In this document: positions 8,851 through 17,782 of the stretch, piece after piece
Position numbering within the stretch: the first letter of the stretch is position 1
Layout: every line of letters begins with the position of its first letter
Assembly: GCA_001556125.1 (NCBI GenBank)
Contig: LSIG01000125.1
Span: forward strand, 5,194 to 69,193
Source of the DNA: Rhizobiales bacterium CCH10-E5
GTDB taxonomy: Bacteria; Pseudomonadota; Alphaproteobacteria; Rhizobiales; Beijerinckiaceae
Length of the DNA stretch: 64,000 bases
Direction: 5' to 3'
Notes under the pieces: model-generated
Databases searched by the model: none
Told to the model about the DNA's origin: nothing
What the model saw: only the letters and a program-made list of their open reading frames with translations
Program-made: the position numbers and the translations under genes

Positions 8851-11800
8851 ATGGCCACCAGCCTGCCCTGGAGCGTCAAGGGCGTCGATCCCCGCACGCG
8901 CGATGCCGCCAAGGCCGCCGCTCGGCGCGCCGGAATGACGCTGGGCGAATGGCTGGACCACAAGCTGCGCGAGGAAGCCGCACCCGAGCCGGCCCCGCCA
9001 CCGGAGCAGCTCGACATCGCCGCCCTCTCCGAACGCCTGGCGCGGCTCTCCCAGGGCCAGATGGATACCGCGCCGCAACCGGCCGCCCCGATCTCCCGAG
9101 ACGACCCGTCCCGTCGGGACATCGACACGGTCCTCGCCCAGGCGGCGCAGATCGAAAAGCTGACCCGCGAATCGAGCGCCAAGACCGCCGGCGCTCTGGA
9201 TTCGATCGCCCGTTGGATCGAGACCGCCGAGCAGCGGATGAGCTCGGGCGAGCGCGCTGCCGCCGAGCGTCAGGACCGCGCGACCAGCGTCATCGCCGAT
9301 GCGATCAAGACCATGGGCGAGCGCCTCGCCGAGATCGAGCGCCGCACGAGCGAGGCCGCGCGTGCGCCGGCCCGCAGCGAAGCGGCCCCGCGTCTGGCCT
9401 TCAGCCGTGACGGCCTCGCCGCCGCCGTCACTGACATCCGCACCCGCCAGCGCGTGCTGGACGAGGAAGACGGCTCCGCTCTTCGCGCCCCCTCCGCCGC
9501 AGCGGAAAGCCGCATCTCCGCCCTGCGGCAGGATCTCCGCGACCTCAGCGCCCGCATCGCGCCGGCGGCAGCCCGCACGGAACGCCCGTTGGCACCGGTC
9601 CGCCCGGCCCCGCCCGCCCGCGACCCACAGATCGACCAGATCGAAGGCCGGATCGCGGAGCTCGGCGCCAAGCTCGACCGGCTCGACACGCGCGACCGGC
9701 TCGAGCCCATCCTGAAGCCGCTGGCGCGGATCGAATCCGAGGTCGCGCGACTGGCGCATGACCGTTCCGGCGAGAGCTTCCAGCGCTTCGAGCTCGAGAT
9801 CGCCCATCTCGCCGCCAAGGTCGATGCGCTGACGGCGCGCGGCGGCGACCGCACGATGCTGGTGCCGCTCCAGCGCGACATCGCCGAGCTGCGCGACATC
9901 CTGGCCAGCAGCGGCAGCGAGGCGCGGCTGGGCGAGCTGTCGCAGCAGGTCGGAGCGCTTTCGCTCGAAATCGGCCGGATGCGCGACAGCCGACCGGACG
10001 GTCGCGAGTTGCACGGCCTGACAGCGGCCATCGACGACATCCGCGACGCCATTCTCTCCGACCGCAGCCAGTCCCGTCTTCAGGATCTCGAGCCTCTGGC
10101 GGCGCTATCCCGGCAGATCGAGACGCTGGCCGGAAAGCTCGACACGCGCTCCGACCGCCAGATCGAGGACCGGATCGACGCGCTGCAGGCCCGGATCGAG
10201 CAGCTGGCCGAGAAGGGCCCCACTGCTGTCACGCGCCAGATCGAGGCGCTGGCCGGGCGCATCGAAAATCTCGCAGCCTCCAGCAGCCTCGCGCATCTCG
10301 TCAGTGACGGCCAGCCGGTCCAGGTCACCCAGGTCGATCTGCGCCCGGTCGAGGAGATGCTGCGCAATCTCGCCGAGAAGATCGACGAGGCCGGCCGTCC
10401 CGGCGCCGACACCGGCGCTTTCGATGCGCTGGAGCGCCAGATCTCCGGCCTCGCACAGCGCCTCGACGCCGCTGCAGCGACGCGTTCGGCTGAGACCGGC
10501 ATGGAGCGCACCCTGCAGGATCTCGTGCTGCATCTTCGCTCGCTGCGCGAGGAAACCACGGAAGCCGCCGAGCGCGCCGCCCGCGCTGCGATGTCGGACC
10601 ATCTCGGCAAGGCGCCGCAGTCGAGCGGCCTTTCGGAGCTGAGCACGCTGCTCTCGGGCCTACACGCGACGCAGGCCTCGACCGGCCGCGAGACGCAGGA
10701 CGCCATCGGCGCGGTCCACCAGACGCTCGAGACCATCATCTCCCGGCTCTCCAGCCTCGAGGCGGAGCTGGTCGCGGACCGGCAGGCCGCCGCGGCCGCC
10801 CCCGCGCAAGCGCCGATGCCGCCGCGCGTGGCCGCGGCCGGGCGCGCCGCCGCCAAGCCCCCGGTCGCACCCGCCGGCATCAGCCTGGCAATGGAGGACC
10901 GCATCGCGGCGCCCGAGCGCGCCCCCGCCGCCAAGGCCGAATCGGCCGCCGCCGCGACGACACAGCTCAATGCGGCGCTGGACGTGCCGCTCGAGCCCGG
11001 CTCCGGACGGCCGCGGGCCGAGGCGCCGGCCGGCGCGACTGCCGACGCACAGTCGATTCGCCAGAACCTGATCGCGGCCGCACGTCGCTCCGCCAAGGCC
11101 GCAACGGAGGCCGCCGCCAGCGCGCCGGCGGCTGCTCCGGAGACGGCGAAGGGCGGCAACCGCATCAAGGAGATGCTGGAGAAGCGCAAGCGCCCGCTCC
11201 TGCTCGGTCTCGCCGCGCTGGTGCTGGCGCTCGGTACCGCGCATCTCGTCAGCGGCGCGCTGAAGGGTCCGCGCACCGCCGCAACCGGTGAAGCCGTCCA
11301 GAGCCCGATCGCGCCGCGCGAGGAGGCCCCGGCCCTGCCTCCGCCGGCAAAGGACCAGTCTTCCGCGCTGCAGCCCGGCACCGCCGCGCCGCAGGCGAGC
11401 ACGCTGGCTGCGATCCCCGCCGGCGCTCCCGCCGGCGCCGAGGTCACCGGTTCGACCACGCAGCCCCCGGCTCCGCCGCTGGCGGCCCCCGTCGCCGCTC
11501 CGCCGGCGGTGAACGCCGAGGCGGTGCAGCCCGTGACCGGCCTGGGCGAGTTGCCCCCCGGACTGGGCGGGCCGGGGCTGCGCAAGGCAGCGCTCGATGG
11601 CGACGCCCGCGCCGTCTACGAACTCGCCAGCCGCGCCGCCGACGGCCCGGCCGCCACGCGCGATCCGAAGCTCGCCATGCGACTGTTCGAGCGTGCTGCG
11701 GTGGCCGGTCTCGCCCCGGCGCAGTTCCGCCTCGGCAACATGTTCGAGAAGGGCATCGGCACAGCGCGCGACCTGTCGCTGGCCCGCGTCTGGTACACGC

Positions 11801-12234
11801 GCGCCGCCGAGCGCGGCAACGCCAAGGCGATGCACAATCTTGCCGTGCTCCATGCCGAGGGCGTCTCGGGCAAGCCGGATTATGCCTCGGCCACGGACTG
11901 GTTCCGCCGCGCGGCCGAGCACGGCGTGCGCGACAGCCAGTACAACCTTGCCGTCCTGCTCGGCCGCGGGCTCGGCGCGCCGACCGACCTCGCCCAGTCC
12001 TATCTCTGGTTCGCGGTCGCGGCCAGCCAGGGCGACGACGACGCGACGCGCAAGCGCGACGAGGTCGCCCAGCGCCTGAGCCCGACCGATCTCGCCGCCG
12101 CCAAGGCCGAGGCCGCCGCCTGGAAGCCGCGCCAGGCCAGCGCCGCCGCCAACGAGGTGACGCCGCCCGCGCGCGGCTGGGAAGCCGCGCCGACCGCCAC
12201 GGCGCCGAAGCCGGCCAAGCCCGCCCGCATCTGA
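8851..12234 (+). CDS. PodJ-like Sel1-repeat protein, polar localisation factor candidate
   Basis: Large 1127-residue protein. The N-terminal segment MATSLPWSVKGVDPRTRDAA and GMTLGEWLDHKL is the conserved start of Rhizobiales PodJ-like proteins, so the ATG at 8851 is chosen over a GTG at 8767. Residues about 60-650 are long, heptad-rich, Arg/Glu-rich coiled coil. A Pro/Ala-rich linker leads to one transmembrane helix (RPLLLGLAALVLALGTAHL, about residues 784-803). A second Ala/Pro-rich stretch follows, then Sel1-type repeats (from about residue 913: AMRLFERAAVAGLAPAQFRL, ARVWYTRAAERGNAKAMHNL and others). The topology puts the coiled coil in the cytoplasm and Sel1 repeats in the periplasm, as in Caulobacter PodJ. 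The proposed role is organising a cell pole. It stands alone in its transcription unit. Confidence 0.8.
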   Translation: MATSLPWSVKGVDPRTRDAAKAAARRAGMTLGEWLDHKLREEAAPEPAPPPEQLDIAALSERLARLSQGQMDTAPQPAAPISRDDPSRRDIDTVLAQAAQIEKLTRESSAKTAGALDSIARWIETAEQRMSSGERAAAERQDRATSVIADAIKTMGERLAEIERRTSEAARAPARSEAAPRLAFSRDGLAAAVTDIRTRQRVLDEEDGSALRAPSAAAESRISALRQDLRDLSARIAPAAARTERPLAPVRPAPPARDPQIDQIEGRIAELGAKLDRLDTRDRLEPILKPLARIESEVARLAHDRSGESFQRFELEIAHLAAKVDALTARGGDRTMLVPLQRDIAELRDILASSGSEARLGELSQQVGALSLEIGRMRDSRPDGRELHGLTAAIDDIRDAILSDRSQSRLQDLEPLAALSRQIETLAGKLDTRSDRQIEDRIDALQARIEQLAEKGPTAVTRQIEALAGRIENLAASSSLAHLVSDGQPVQVTQVDLRPVEEMLRNLAEKIDEAGRPGADTGAFDALERQISGLAQRLDAAAATRSAETGMERTLQDLVLHLRSLREETTEAAERAARAAMSDHLGKAPQSSGLSELSTLLSGLHATQASTGRETQDAIGAVHQTLETIISRLSSLEAELVADRQAAAAAPAQAPMPPRVAAAGRAAAKPPVAPAGISLAMEDRIAAPERAPAAKAESAAAATTQLNAALDVPLEPGSGRPRAEAPAGATADAQSIRQNLIAAARRSAKAATEAAASAPAAAPETAKGGNRIKEMLEKRKRPLLLGLAALVLALGTAHLVSGALKGPRTAATGEAVQSPIAPREEAPALPPPAKDQSSALQPGTAAPQASTLAAIPAGAPAGAEVTGSTTQPPAPPLAAPVAAPPAVNAEAVQPVTGLGELPPGLGGPGLRKAALDGDARAVYELASRAADGPAATRDPKLAMRLFERAAVAGLAPAQFRLGNMFEKGIGTARDLSLARVWYTRAAERGNAKAMHNLAVLHAEGVSGKPDYASATDWFRRAAEHGVRDSQYNLAVLLGRGLGAPTDLAQSYLWFAVAASQGDDDATRKRDEVAQRLSPTDLAAAKAEAAAWKPRQASAAANEVTPPARGWEAAPTATAPKPAKPARI

Positions 12235-12431
12235 GCTCGAGGCGAGCGGCCGGAGGAGCCCACAGGGCGGAACCGTCATGGTTTCGACGCGTTGGCGCGC
12301 CATCAGGACGAGGCCGGCTTTCGCCCGCGTCGTCCTCGCCGCATCGGAAACTCCCCTTAACCGGATCGGTGCAGAGTGAGTCCCGGCGGGCGGGGCCGCC
12401 AGCAGACGCCCGCGTCGCGTGAGGAGCCGAG

Positions 12432-13361
12432 GTGCAGATCTATCTCCCGATCGCCGAGCTGCCGATCAGCATCCTTACGGTGCTGGGGCTCAGCGGCGCG
12501 GTCGGCTTCGTCTCCGGGCTGTTCGGGGTCGGCGGCGGCTTCCTGCTCACACCGCTGCTGATCTTCCTCGACATCCCTCCCGCGGTCGCAGTCGCCACCG
12601 TCGCGGCCCAGGTCGCCGGCTCCTCGACGACCGGCGTGCTGACCTATTGGCGGCGGCGCGCTCTGGATCTGAAGCTCGGCAGCATCCTGGTCGCGGGCGG
12701 TATCCTCGGCACACTGCTCGGCGTGCTGTTCTTCAACTCGATGCGTCGCCTCGGCCAGCTCGAGCTGGTGATCACCCTGTCCTATGTGACGCTGTTCACG
12801 ATCATTGGCGGGCTGATGCTCTATGACGCGCTGCGCGCCATGTTGCGCGTCCGCGCCGGCAAGCCGGCGCGGCTGAAGCGACGGGCCGGCACCCATCCCT
12901 GGTGGATGGGGCTGCCACTGCGGATGCGCTTTCCGGATTCGCAGCTCTATTGCAGCGTCATCCCGATCGCGACGCTCGCCATCGTGATCGGCTTCATCGG
13001 CGCGGTCCTGGGCGTCGGCGGCGGCTTCATTCTCGTCCCGGCCCTGATCTATTTCTTCCGCATCCCCACCGCCATCGTGGTCGGGACATCGCTTTTCCAG
13101 ATCCTGGTCACGATGACCGGCGCAACGCTGTTGCACGCGCTGACCAACCAGTCGGTCGACATCGTGCTGGCGATCCTGCTGCTGCTCGGCGGCGTGATCG
13201 GCGCACAGTTCGGCGGGCGGGCCGCGCGCAACCTCAACGTCGAATCCTTCCGTCTGCTGCTCGCCTTGCTGATCCTCTCGGTCGGGCTGCGCTTCGCGAT
13301 CGAACTCTTCATCCCGCCGAGCGAGCCGTTTTCCGTCGTGATCTCGGAGGGGACGCGATGA
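12432..13361 (+). CDS. TauE/SafE (TSUP) family membrane exporter
   Basis: Integral membrane protein of 309 residues with the two-fold repeat typical of the sulfite exporter TauE/SafE family. VGFVSGLFGVGGGFLLTPLL near the N terminus is mirrored by IGAVLGVGGGFILVPALIYF in the second half. About eight hydrophobic segments are visible. The GTG start at 12432 has GAGGAG five bases upstream. The stop overlaps the next gene by four bases (ATGA), so the two are translationally coupled. Family members move sulfite, sulfoacetate or other organic anions across the inner membrane. The substrate here is unknown. Confidence 0.9.
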   Translation: MQIYLPIAELPISILTVLGLSGAVGFVSGLFGVGGGFLLTPLLIFLDIPPAVAVATVAAQVAGSSTTGVLTYWRRRALDLKLGSILVAGGILGTLLGVLFFNSMRRLGQLELVITLSYVTLFTIIGGLMLYDALRAMLRVRAGKPARLKRRAGTHPWWMGLPLRMRFPDSQLYCSVIPIATLAIVIGFIGAVLGVGGGFILVPALIYFFRIPTAIVVGTSLFQILVTMTGATLLHALTNQSVDIVLAILLLLGGVIGAQFGGRAARNLNVESFRLLLALLILSVGLRFAIELFIPPSEPFSVVISEGTR

Positions 13362-14131
13362 GAGCGCTGGCGCGCCTCGCGGCGATCCTGGCCTTGCTTG
13401 CGGGCGGCCTAGGCGCGGCGCGCGCGGAGTCGCTGATCGCGGCAATGTCGAGCCACCAGATCCTGATCACCTCGAACTACACCGGCAGCCAGCTCACCGT
13501 GTTCGGCGTGGTCGAGCGCGATGGCCGCACCGTGGCGCGTGGCGATCCCTACGACATCGTCGTCACAGCGCGGGGGCCGCGGCGGATGCTGCTGGTGCGC
13601 GAGAAGGAGCGGCTCGGGCCGATCTGGATCAACCGCACGCAGCGGCGCTTCCCCGACAGCTCGCTGTTCCTGACGGTCGCCAGCAACCGGCCGCTGAGCG
13701 AGATCATGAGCCCGGAGACGGCGCGGCGCGAGCGTGTGGGGCTCGAAAACGCCCACCGGACGCGCGACGCCGCGCTCGACCTCGACACGACCACCGCCCG
13801 TTTCTCAGACGGGCTCCTGCGCATCCTGTCCGACAAAGGGCTCTACTCGGCGGCTGAGCGGGGCGTGACCTTTCTCTCCAGCACGGTGTTCAGCGCGCCG
13901 ATCGAGGTGCCGGCGACGGCGCCCACCGGGTCCTACGAGATCGAGATCGTGCTTTATGCGGGGGGCGTTCCCCTCGCCCGCCAGACCACCAATTTCGAGG
14001 TGGTGAAGAGCGGCATGGAGCAGCGCCTGGCTGCGGGCGCGCATGAACTGCCGCTGGTCTACGGGCTCGTCACCGTGCTGATGGCGCTGCTGCTGGGCTG
14101 GCTCGCCAGCGTCGTCTTCCGGCGGGACTGA
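13358..14131 (+). CDS. TIGR02186-type membrane-anchored periplasmic protein (Alph_Pro_TM)
   Basis: A 257-residue protein with an N-terminal signal sequence (MRALARLAAILALLAGGLGA, then cleavage near AARA), a periplasmic beta-rich body and one C-terminal transmembrane helix (LVYGLVTVLMALLLGWLASV). It matches the alphaproteobacterial family TIGR02186, which is usually found beside TauE-type exporters. The start is the ATG at 13358, inside the overlapping stop of the exporter gene. Function is unknown; an accessory or gating role for the exporter is suggested by the tight coupling. Confidence 0.85.
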   Translation: MRALARLAAILALLAGGLGAARAESLIAAMSSHQILITSNYTGSQLTVFGVVERDGRTVARGDPYDIVVTARGPRRMLLVREKERLGPIWINRTQRRFPDSSLFLTVASNRPLSEIMSPETARRERVGLENAHRTRDAALDLDTTTARFSDGLLRILSDKGLYSAAERGVTFLSSTVFSAPIEVPATAPTGSYEIEIVLYAGGVPLARQTTNFEVVKSGMEQRLAAGAHELPLVYGLVTVLMALLLGWLASVVFRRD

Positions 14132-14138
14132 GAGCGCC

Positions 14139-15392
14139 TCAGCCGATCAGCAGCGCATAGGCGAGGAAGGGCACGATGGTTCCCTCCTCGATCCGCGTCA
14201 TGTCCTCGGCGAGTTCGACCAAGCCGTTGGTGCGGGTGAGCGAGGTCAGCACGCCGGCTCCGTCCTGCGGGTGCTTGCGGGCGACCTGCACGCCATCAGG
14301 GCCCGGCTCGAGCGAGACCCGGACATATTCGCGCCGCCCCTCCTTCTTGCGGTAGGCGAAGCCGAGCCGCACCGGCAAAGACAGGGGCGCGACAGGCGCC
14401 GTGCCGGCGAGCCGCGCGATCAGGACGCGGGCGACGAAGGCGAAGGTGACGAAAACCGCGACCGGGTTACCGGGCAGCCCGATGAACGGAACCGTGCCGA
14501 TGCGCCCCAGCGCCACGGGCCGGCCAGGCTTGATGCCAATGCGCCAGAAGGCGAGCGCGCCGACCTGCTCCAGCGCCGCCTTGACGTGATCCTCCTCGCC
14601 GGTCGAAACGCCGCCCGAGGTCAGGACAAGGTCGCAAGAGGCTGCCGCCTCGGCCAGGCGCTGCGCGAGGCCCGCGCGCTCGTCGCGCAGGATGCCGAGA
14701 TCGACGACCTCCGCGCCGGCGCGCGCCACCATCGCCCGAAGCAGGGCGCGGTTGGCATCGTAGATCGCGGCCGGGCCCAGCGGCTGTCCAGGTTCGGTGA
14801 GTTCGTCGCCGGTCGAGAAGATGGCGACGCGCGGCCTGCGGCGTACCACCACCTGCGTGACGCCCAGCGCCGAGAGAAGCGCGAGATCCTGAGGGCGCAA
14901 GCGCTGGCCCGCCGCGGCGGCCAAGGCGCCGCGGGCAATGTCCTCTCCGGCCGGTCGGGCATTGGCGCCCGGAGCGAGTCCCGCCGGGAGGAGCACCGCC
15001 CCGTCCTCGAGCGTGACATCCTCCTGCATGAAGACGGTGTCGGCGCCCGGGGGCATCGGCGCGCCGGTGAAGACACGGATGGCGCGGCCCCGCGCAGCGA
15101 AACCGGCCGCGTCGGCGCCCGCCGCGACGCGGCCGCCGAGGGGCAGGCGCGTCGTCCCGGACGAAGCCAGATCGCCGGAGTGGACGGCATAGCCGTCGAC
15201 GGCCGAGTTCGCGAAAGGCGGCAGATCGAGGGGAGCGAGAACGGTGTCCGCCAGCACGCGACCATCGGCCGCCGCTAACGGGACGGTTTCCGTTCCGCCC
15301 ACCGGGGCGACAAGCGCGGCGACGCGTTCGCCCGCCTGTTCCAGCGTCATCAGGGCGCCGAAGGCCTCGTCGTCGCGGCTGAGCTGGGCCAT
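14139..15392 (-). CDS. moeA: Molybdopterin molybdotransferase MoeA
   Basis: Inserts molybdenum into adenylylated molybdopterin, the last common step of molybdenum cofactor synthesis. 417 residues, normal for MoeA. Motifs: ANSAVDGYAVH, FTGAPMPPGADTVFMQED, IFSTGDELTEPG, LTSGGVSTGEEDHVK and FIGLPGNPVA. The ATG at 15392 lies 7 bases after the mobB stop, so the two are one operon. It lies near the formate dehydrogenase genes, which need the cofactor in its bis-MGD form. It converges on the TIGR02186 gene with 7 bases between stops. Confidence 0.95.
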   Translation of the reverse strand: MAQLSRDDEAFGALMTLEQAGERVAALVAPVGGTETVPLAAADGRVLADTVLAPLDLPPFANSAVDGYAVHSGDLASSGTTRLPLGGRVAAGADAAGFAARGRAIRVFTGAPMPPGADTVFMQEDVTLEDGAVLLPAGLAPGANARPAGEDIARGALAAAAGQRLRPQDLALLSALGVTQVVVRRRPRVAIFSTGDELTEPGQPLGPAAIYDANRALLRAMVARAGAEVVDLGILRDERAGLAQRLAEAAASCDLVLTSGGVSTGEEDHVKAALEQVGALAFWRIGIKPGRPVALGRIGTVPFIGLPGNPVAVFVTFAFVARVLIARLAGTAPVAPLSLPVRLGFAYRKKEGRREYVRVSLEPGPDGVQVARKHPQDGAGVLTSLTRTNGLVELAEDMTRIEEGTIVPFLAYALLIG

Positions 15393-15399
15393 GGCGGCG

Positions 15400-15930
15400 T
15401 CACTTCCTTCCGCTGCAGCGCGCCAGCGCCTCGGCCAGCGGCAGGGCCTGTGCCAGCACGATCTCCGCCACGGCGGCGATGTCGTCGAGAGCGACGACCG
15501 GGCGTCCGGCGTCAGGAAAGGCGATGTCGCTGGCGACCGCGACGATGCTGTCGTCGCCCGGATGCAAGGGCGGCTTGCCGTTGGCGGCGCGGTGGATCTC
15601 GATCTTGGCATGGCGCTGGCGCTTGAAGCCCTCGACTACGACGAGGTCGACGGGCGACAGCCGCGCCAGCAGGTCCGGCAGTTCAGCCTCGGCCTCTCCG
15701 CGCAGCTCCCGCATCAGGGCCCAGCGCCGCTCGGAGGAAATCAGCACCTCGCGCGCGCCGGCCTCGCGATGGGCGTGGGAGTCCTTGCCCGGCGTATCGA
15801 GATCGAAGGCGTGGTGGGCGTGCTTCAGCGTCGAGACCGAGACGCCGCGGCGCCCGAGCTCCGGGATCAGCCGGGTCAGCAGGGTGGTCTTCCCCGCACC
15901 GCTCCATCCCGCCAGGCCGATCACACGCAT
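15400..15930 (-). CDS. mobB: Molybdopterin-guanine dinucleotide biosynthesis protein B
   Basis: A 176-residue GTP-binding protein with P-loop GWSGAGKTTLL at the N terminus and the MobB segments VSTLKHAHHAFDLDTPGKDS and VDLVVVEGFKRQRHAKIE. It assists MobA in attaching GMP to molybdopterin. The ATG at 15930 gives the standard start MRVIGLAGWSG. A terminator hairpin lies 25 bases upstream at the end of the fdh operon, so mobB-moeA is read either by leakage or from a promoter squeezed into the gap. Confidence 0.93.
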   Translation of the reverse strand: MRVIGLAGWSGAGKTTLLTRLIPELGRRGVSVSTLKHAHHAFDLDTPGKDSHAHREAGAREVLISSERRWALMRELRGEAEAELPDLLARLSPVDLVVVEGFKRQRHAKIEIHRAANGKPPLHPGDDSIVAVASDIAFPDAGRPVVALDDIAAVAEIVLAQALPLAEALARCSGRK

Positions 15931-15954
15931 CGAAAAGCTTCACCTCAAAACGAA

Positions 15955-15976
15955 ACCGGGCGCCGAAGCGCCCGGT
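15955..15976 (-). terminator. Rho-independent terminator of the fdh structural operon
   Basis: ACCGGGCGC (15955-15963) and GCGCCCGGT (15968-15976) form a perfect 9-bp stem with a CGAA loop. On the minus strand it is followed by TTCGTTTTG. It lies 35 bases beyond the stop of the Fdh cytochrome b subunit gene. Confidence 0.75.
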
Positions 15977-16011
15977 CGTCATCGGTCAGCCGACCCTGCG
16001 GGTCAAGCGGA

Positions 16012-17019
16012 TCATTCGGCCGGCTGCAGCCGGTTGTCGGCACCGGCGCGGGCCTTCTGCATCTCTTCTTCCACCCAGAGCGAGTGATGCGCCTTGGCCC
16101 AGTTCAGGTCGACCTCGCCGGAGCCCATGGCGTCGAAGGCGCCCTCCATGCCGATCGAGCCGATATAAATGTGGCCCAGCATCAGCGCGATCATCAGCAC
16201 CGAGACGATCCCGTGCACAACGTTCCAGAACTGGAGGTTGAGCACGCCGCCCGCCGAGAAGGGGAAGAGCAGGTAGAAGCCGGACACGGAGAGGGCCGCG
16301 CCACCCAGGACCACGCTCCAGAACACGACCTTCTGGCCGGCATTGAAGCGCCGCGCCTCGGGATGGCCCTTGCCGATGATGCCGCCGCCGGCCGCAAACC
16401 AGCGGATATCCATCGCGTTGGGGATGTTGTCCTTGATCCAGATGACGAACATCAGCGCGATGCCAAGCATGAAGGGCCATGCCAGGAAGTTGTGCGCCCA
16501 TTTGGCGGCGATCGACAGGTTGGTGAAGCCCTGCGGCCCGATCAGGGGCAGAAGGACCAGCTTGCCGAAGGTGACGTTCAGGCCCGACAGGGCGAGAATG
16601 ATGAAGCAGCCGGCGGTGAGCCAGTGGATGAAGCGCTCGAAGGCATTGAACCGCGTGATCGTCTGCCCCGCCGGCCCTGCCTCGGTGCGGATGCGCCCGC
16701 GGATCAGGAAGAACGCCGCCAGGACCAGCAGGGTGCCGAGCACCGCGATCACCGCCGTCCGCAGCATGGTGCCCTGGTGGAAGGCGCGCCAGTCACGGCC
16801 CGCGGGCCGCTCCAGCGTCGCGGCCTTCTGATCAGGGATGGAGATGCGGCCCTGGAGTTCGGCCTGGGGGTTGCCCTTGAGGGCATCGAGGAACTGCCGC
16901 TCGCGGACAGCGTCGGCCGTCGGATTGACCTGCTGGGCGCCGGCCGGAACGGCGAGAGCGACCGCGAAGGTCAGCATCAGGCCGGTCACCAGCAGGCGGA
17001 TATGGGCGCCGAAACGCAT
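16012..17019 (-). CDS. Formate dehydrogenase gamma subunit, cytochrome b556 (FdoI/FdnI-like)
   Basis: Membrane anchor that passes electrons from the Fe-S subunit to quinone. 335 residues: a cleavable N-terminal signal (LLVTGLMLTFAVALAVPAGA), an extra periplasmic segment and a first helix (TAVIAVLGTLLVLAAFFLI), then the four-helix di-heme core. Probable heme-ligand histidines are in FERFIHWLTAGCF, AAKWAHNFLAW and LMLGHIYIGSIG. The N-terminal extension is usual in alphaproteobacterial FdhC proteins. The start is the ATG at 17019. It is separated from the Fe-S subunit gene by 152 bases, unusually wide for this tightly packed operon. Confidence 0.92.
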   Translation of the reverse strand: MRFGAHIRLLVTGLMLTFAVALAVPAGAQQVNPTADAVRERQFLDALKGNPQAELQGRISIPDQKAATLERPAGRDWRAFHQGTMLRTAVIAVLGTLLVLAAFFLIRGRIRTEAGPAGQTITRFNAFERFIHWLTAGCFIILALSGLNVTFGKLVLLPLIGPQGFTNLSIAAKWAHNFLAWPFMLGIALMFVIWIKDNIPNAMDIRWFAAGGGIIGKGHPEARRFNAGQKVVFWSVVLGGAALSVSGFYLLFPFSAGGVLNLQFWNVVHGIVSVLMIALMLGHIYIGSIGMEGAFDAMGSGEVDLNWAKAHHSLWVEEEMQKARAGADNRLQPAE

Positions 17020-17171
17020 GGCTCTGTTCCCTTGCTCCGGCCCTCGTCTCGAGAGGCCGATCTGTCTGAAAGGGGCGCCCCGGCGAAGGGACCGGCAGAG
17101 CCGGTGTTCCGTTCGGAGCGCCTGTCGCGGCCCCTCTTGGCGGGAGCCTCTCTCCGTCTCCAGACGGGACG

Positions 17172-17768
17172 TCAGATGGCGATGGTTTCCTTGTAGGCCG
17201 TCTGCCAGCCCCAGGCACCCGAGCCGTAACCGCGCTTCACCACCCGCTCCTTGTAGATCTGGGCGATGATCTCGCCGTCGCCGGCCAGCAGAGACTTGGT
17301 CGAGCACATTTCGGCGCAGAGCGGCAGCTTGCCCTCGGCGAGGCGGTTCGAGCCGTATTTCTGGAACTCGACCGGCGAGAGATCGGCCTCGGGGCCGCCG
17401 GAGCAGAAGGTGCACTTGTCCATCTTGCCGCGCGAACCGAAGTTGCCGACCTTCGGGTACTGTGGCGCGCCGAAGGGGCAGGCGTAGAAGCAGTAGCCGC
17501 AGCCGATGCAGAGGTCCTTGCTGTGCAGCACCACGGCGTCCGCCGTCGTGTAGAAGCAGTCGACCGGGCAGACCGCCGCGCAGGGCGCGTCGGTGCAGTG
17601 CATACAGGCCATCGAGACCGAGCGCTCGCCGGGCTTGCCGTCATTGATGGTGACGACGCGCCGACGGTTGATGCCCCAAGGCACCTCGTTCTCGTTCTTG
17701 CAGGCGGTGACGCAGGCGTTGCACTCGATGCAGCGATCCGCGTCGCAGAGGAATTTCATCCGGGCCAT
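17172..17768 (-). CDS. Formate dehydrogenase beta subunit, 4Fe-4S ferredoxin type
   Basis: Electron-transfer subunit of 198 residues holding four predicted [4Fe-4S] clusters. Cysteine groups are CIECNACVTAC (13-23), CMHCTDAPCAAVCPVDC, CIGCGYCFYACPFG, and CTFCSGG with CAEMC. It lacks the C-terminal membrane helix of E. coli FdnH, so it is of the shorter Fdh3B type and relies on the gamma subunit for anchoring. It lies 14 bases after the catalytic subunit gene. It links the molybdenum centre to the cytochrome b. Confidence 0.93.
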   Translation of the reverse strand: MARMKFLCDADRCIECNACVTACKNENEVPWGINRRRVVTINDGKPGERSVSMACMHCTDAPCAAVCPVDCFYTTADAVVLHSKDLCIGCGYCFYACPFGAPQYPKVGNFGSRGKMDKCTFCSGGPEADLSPVEFQKYGSNRLAEGKLPLCAEMCSTKSLLAGDGEIIAQIYKERVVKRGYGSGAWGWQTAYKETIAI

Positions 17769-17782
17769 GGTTCAGTTCCCCC

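Noticed and set aside
10080..12303. Long minus-strand frames opposite the PodJ-like gene
   Set aside because: Low-complexity Ala/Gly/Arg/Ser translation with no domain. The plus strand has Sel1 repeats and a membrane helix.
14139..15930. Molybdenum-cofactor riboswitch upstream of mobB/moeA
   Set aside because: The gap upstream of mobB is only 25 bases beyond the terminator hairpin and cannot hold the aptamer.
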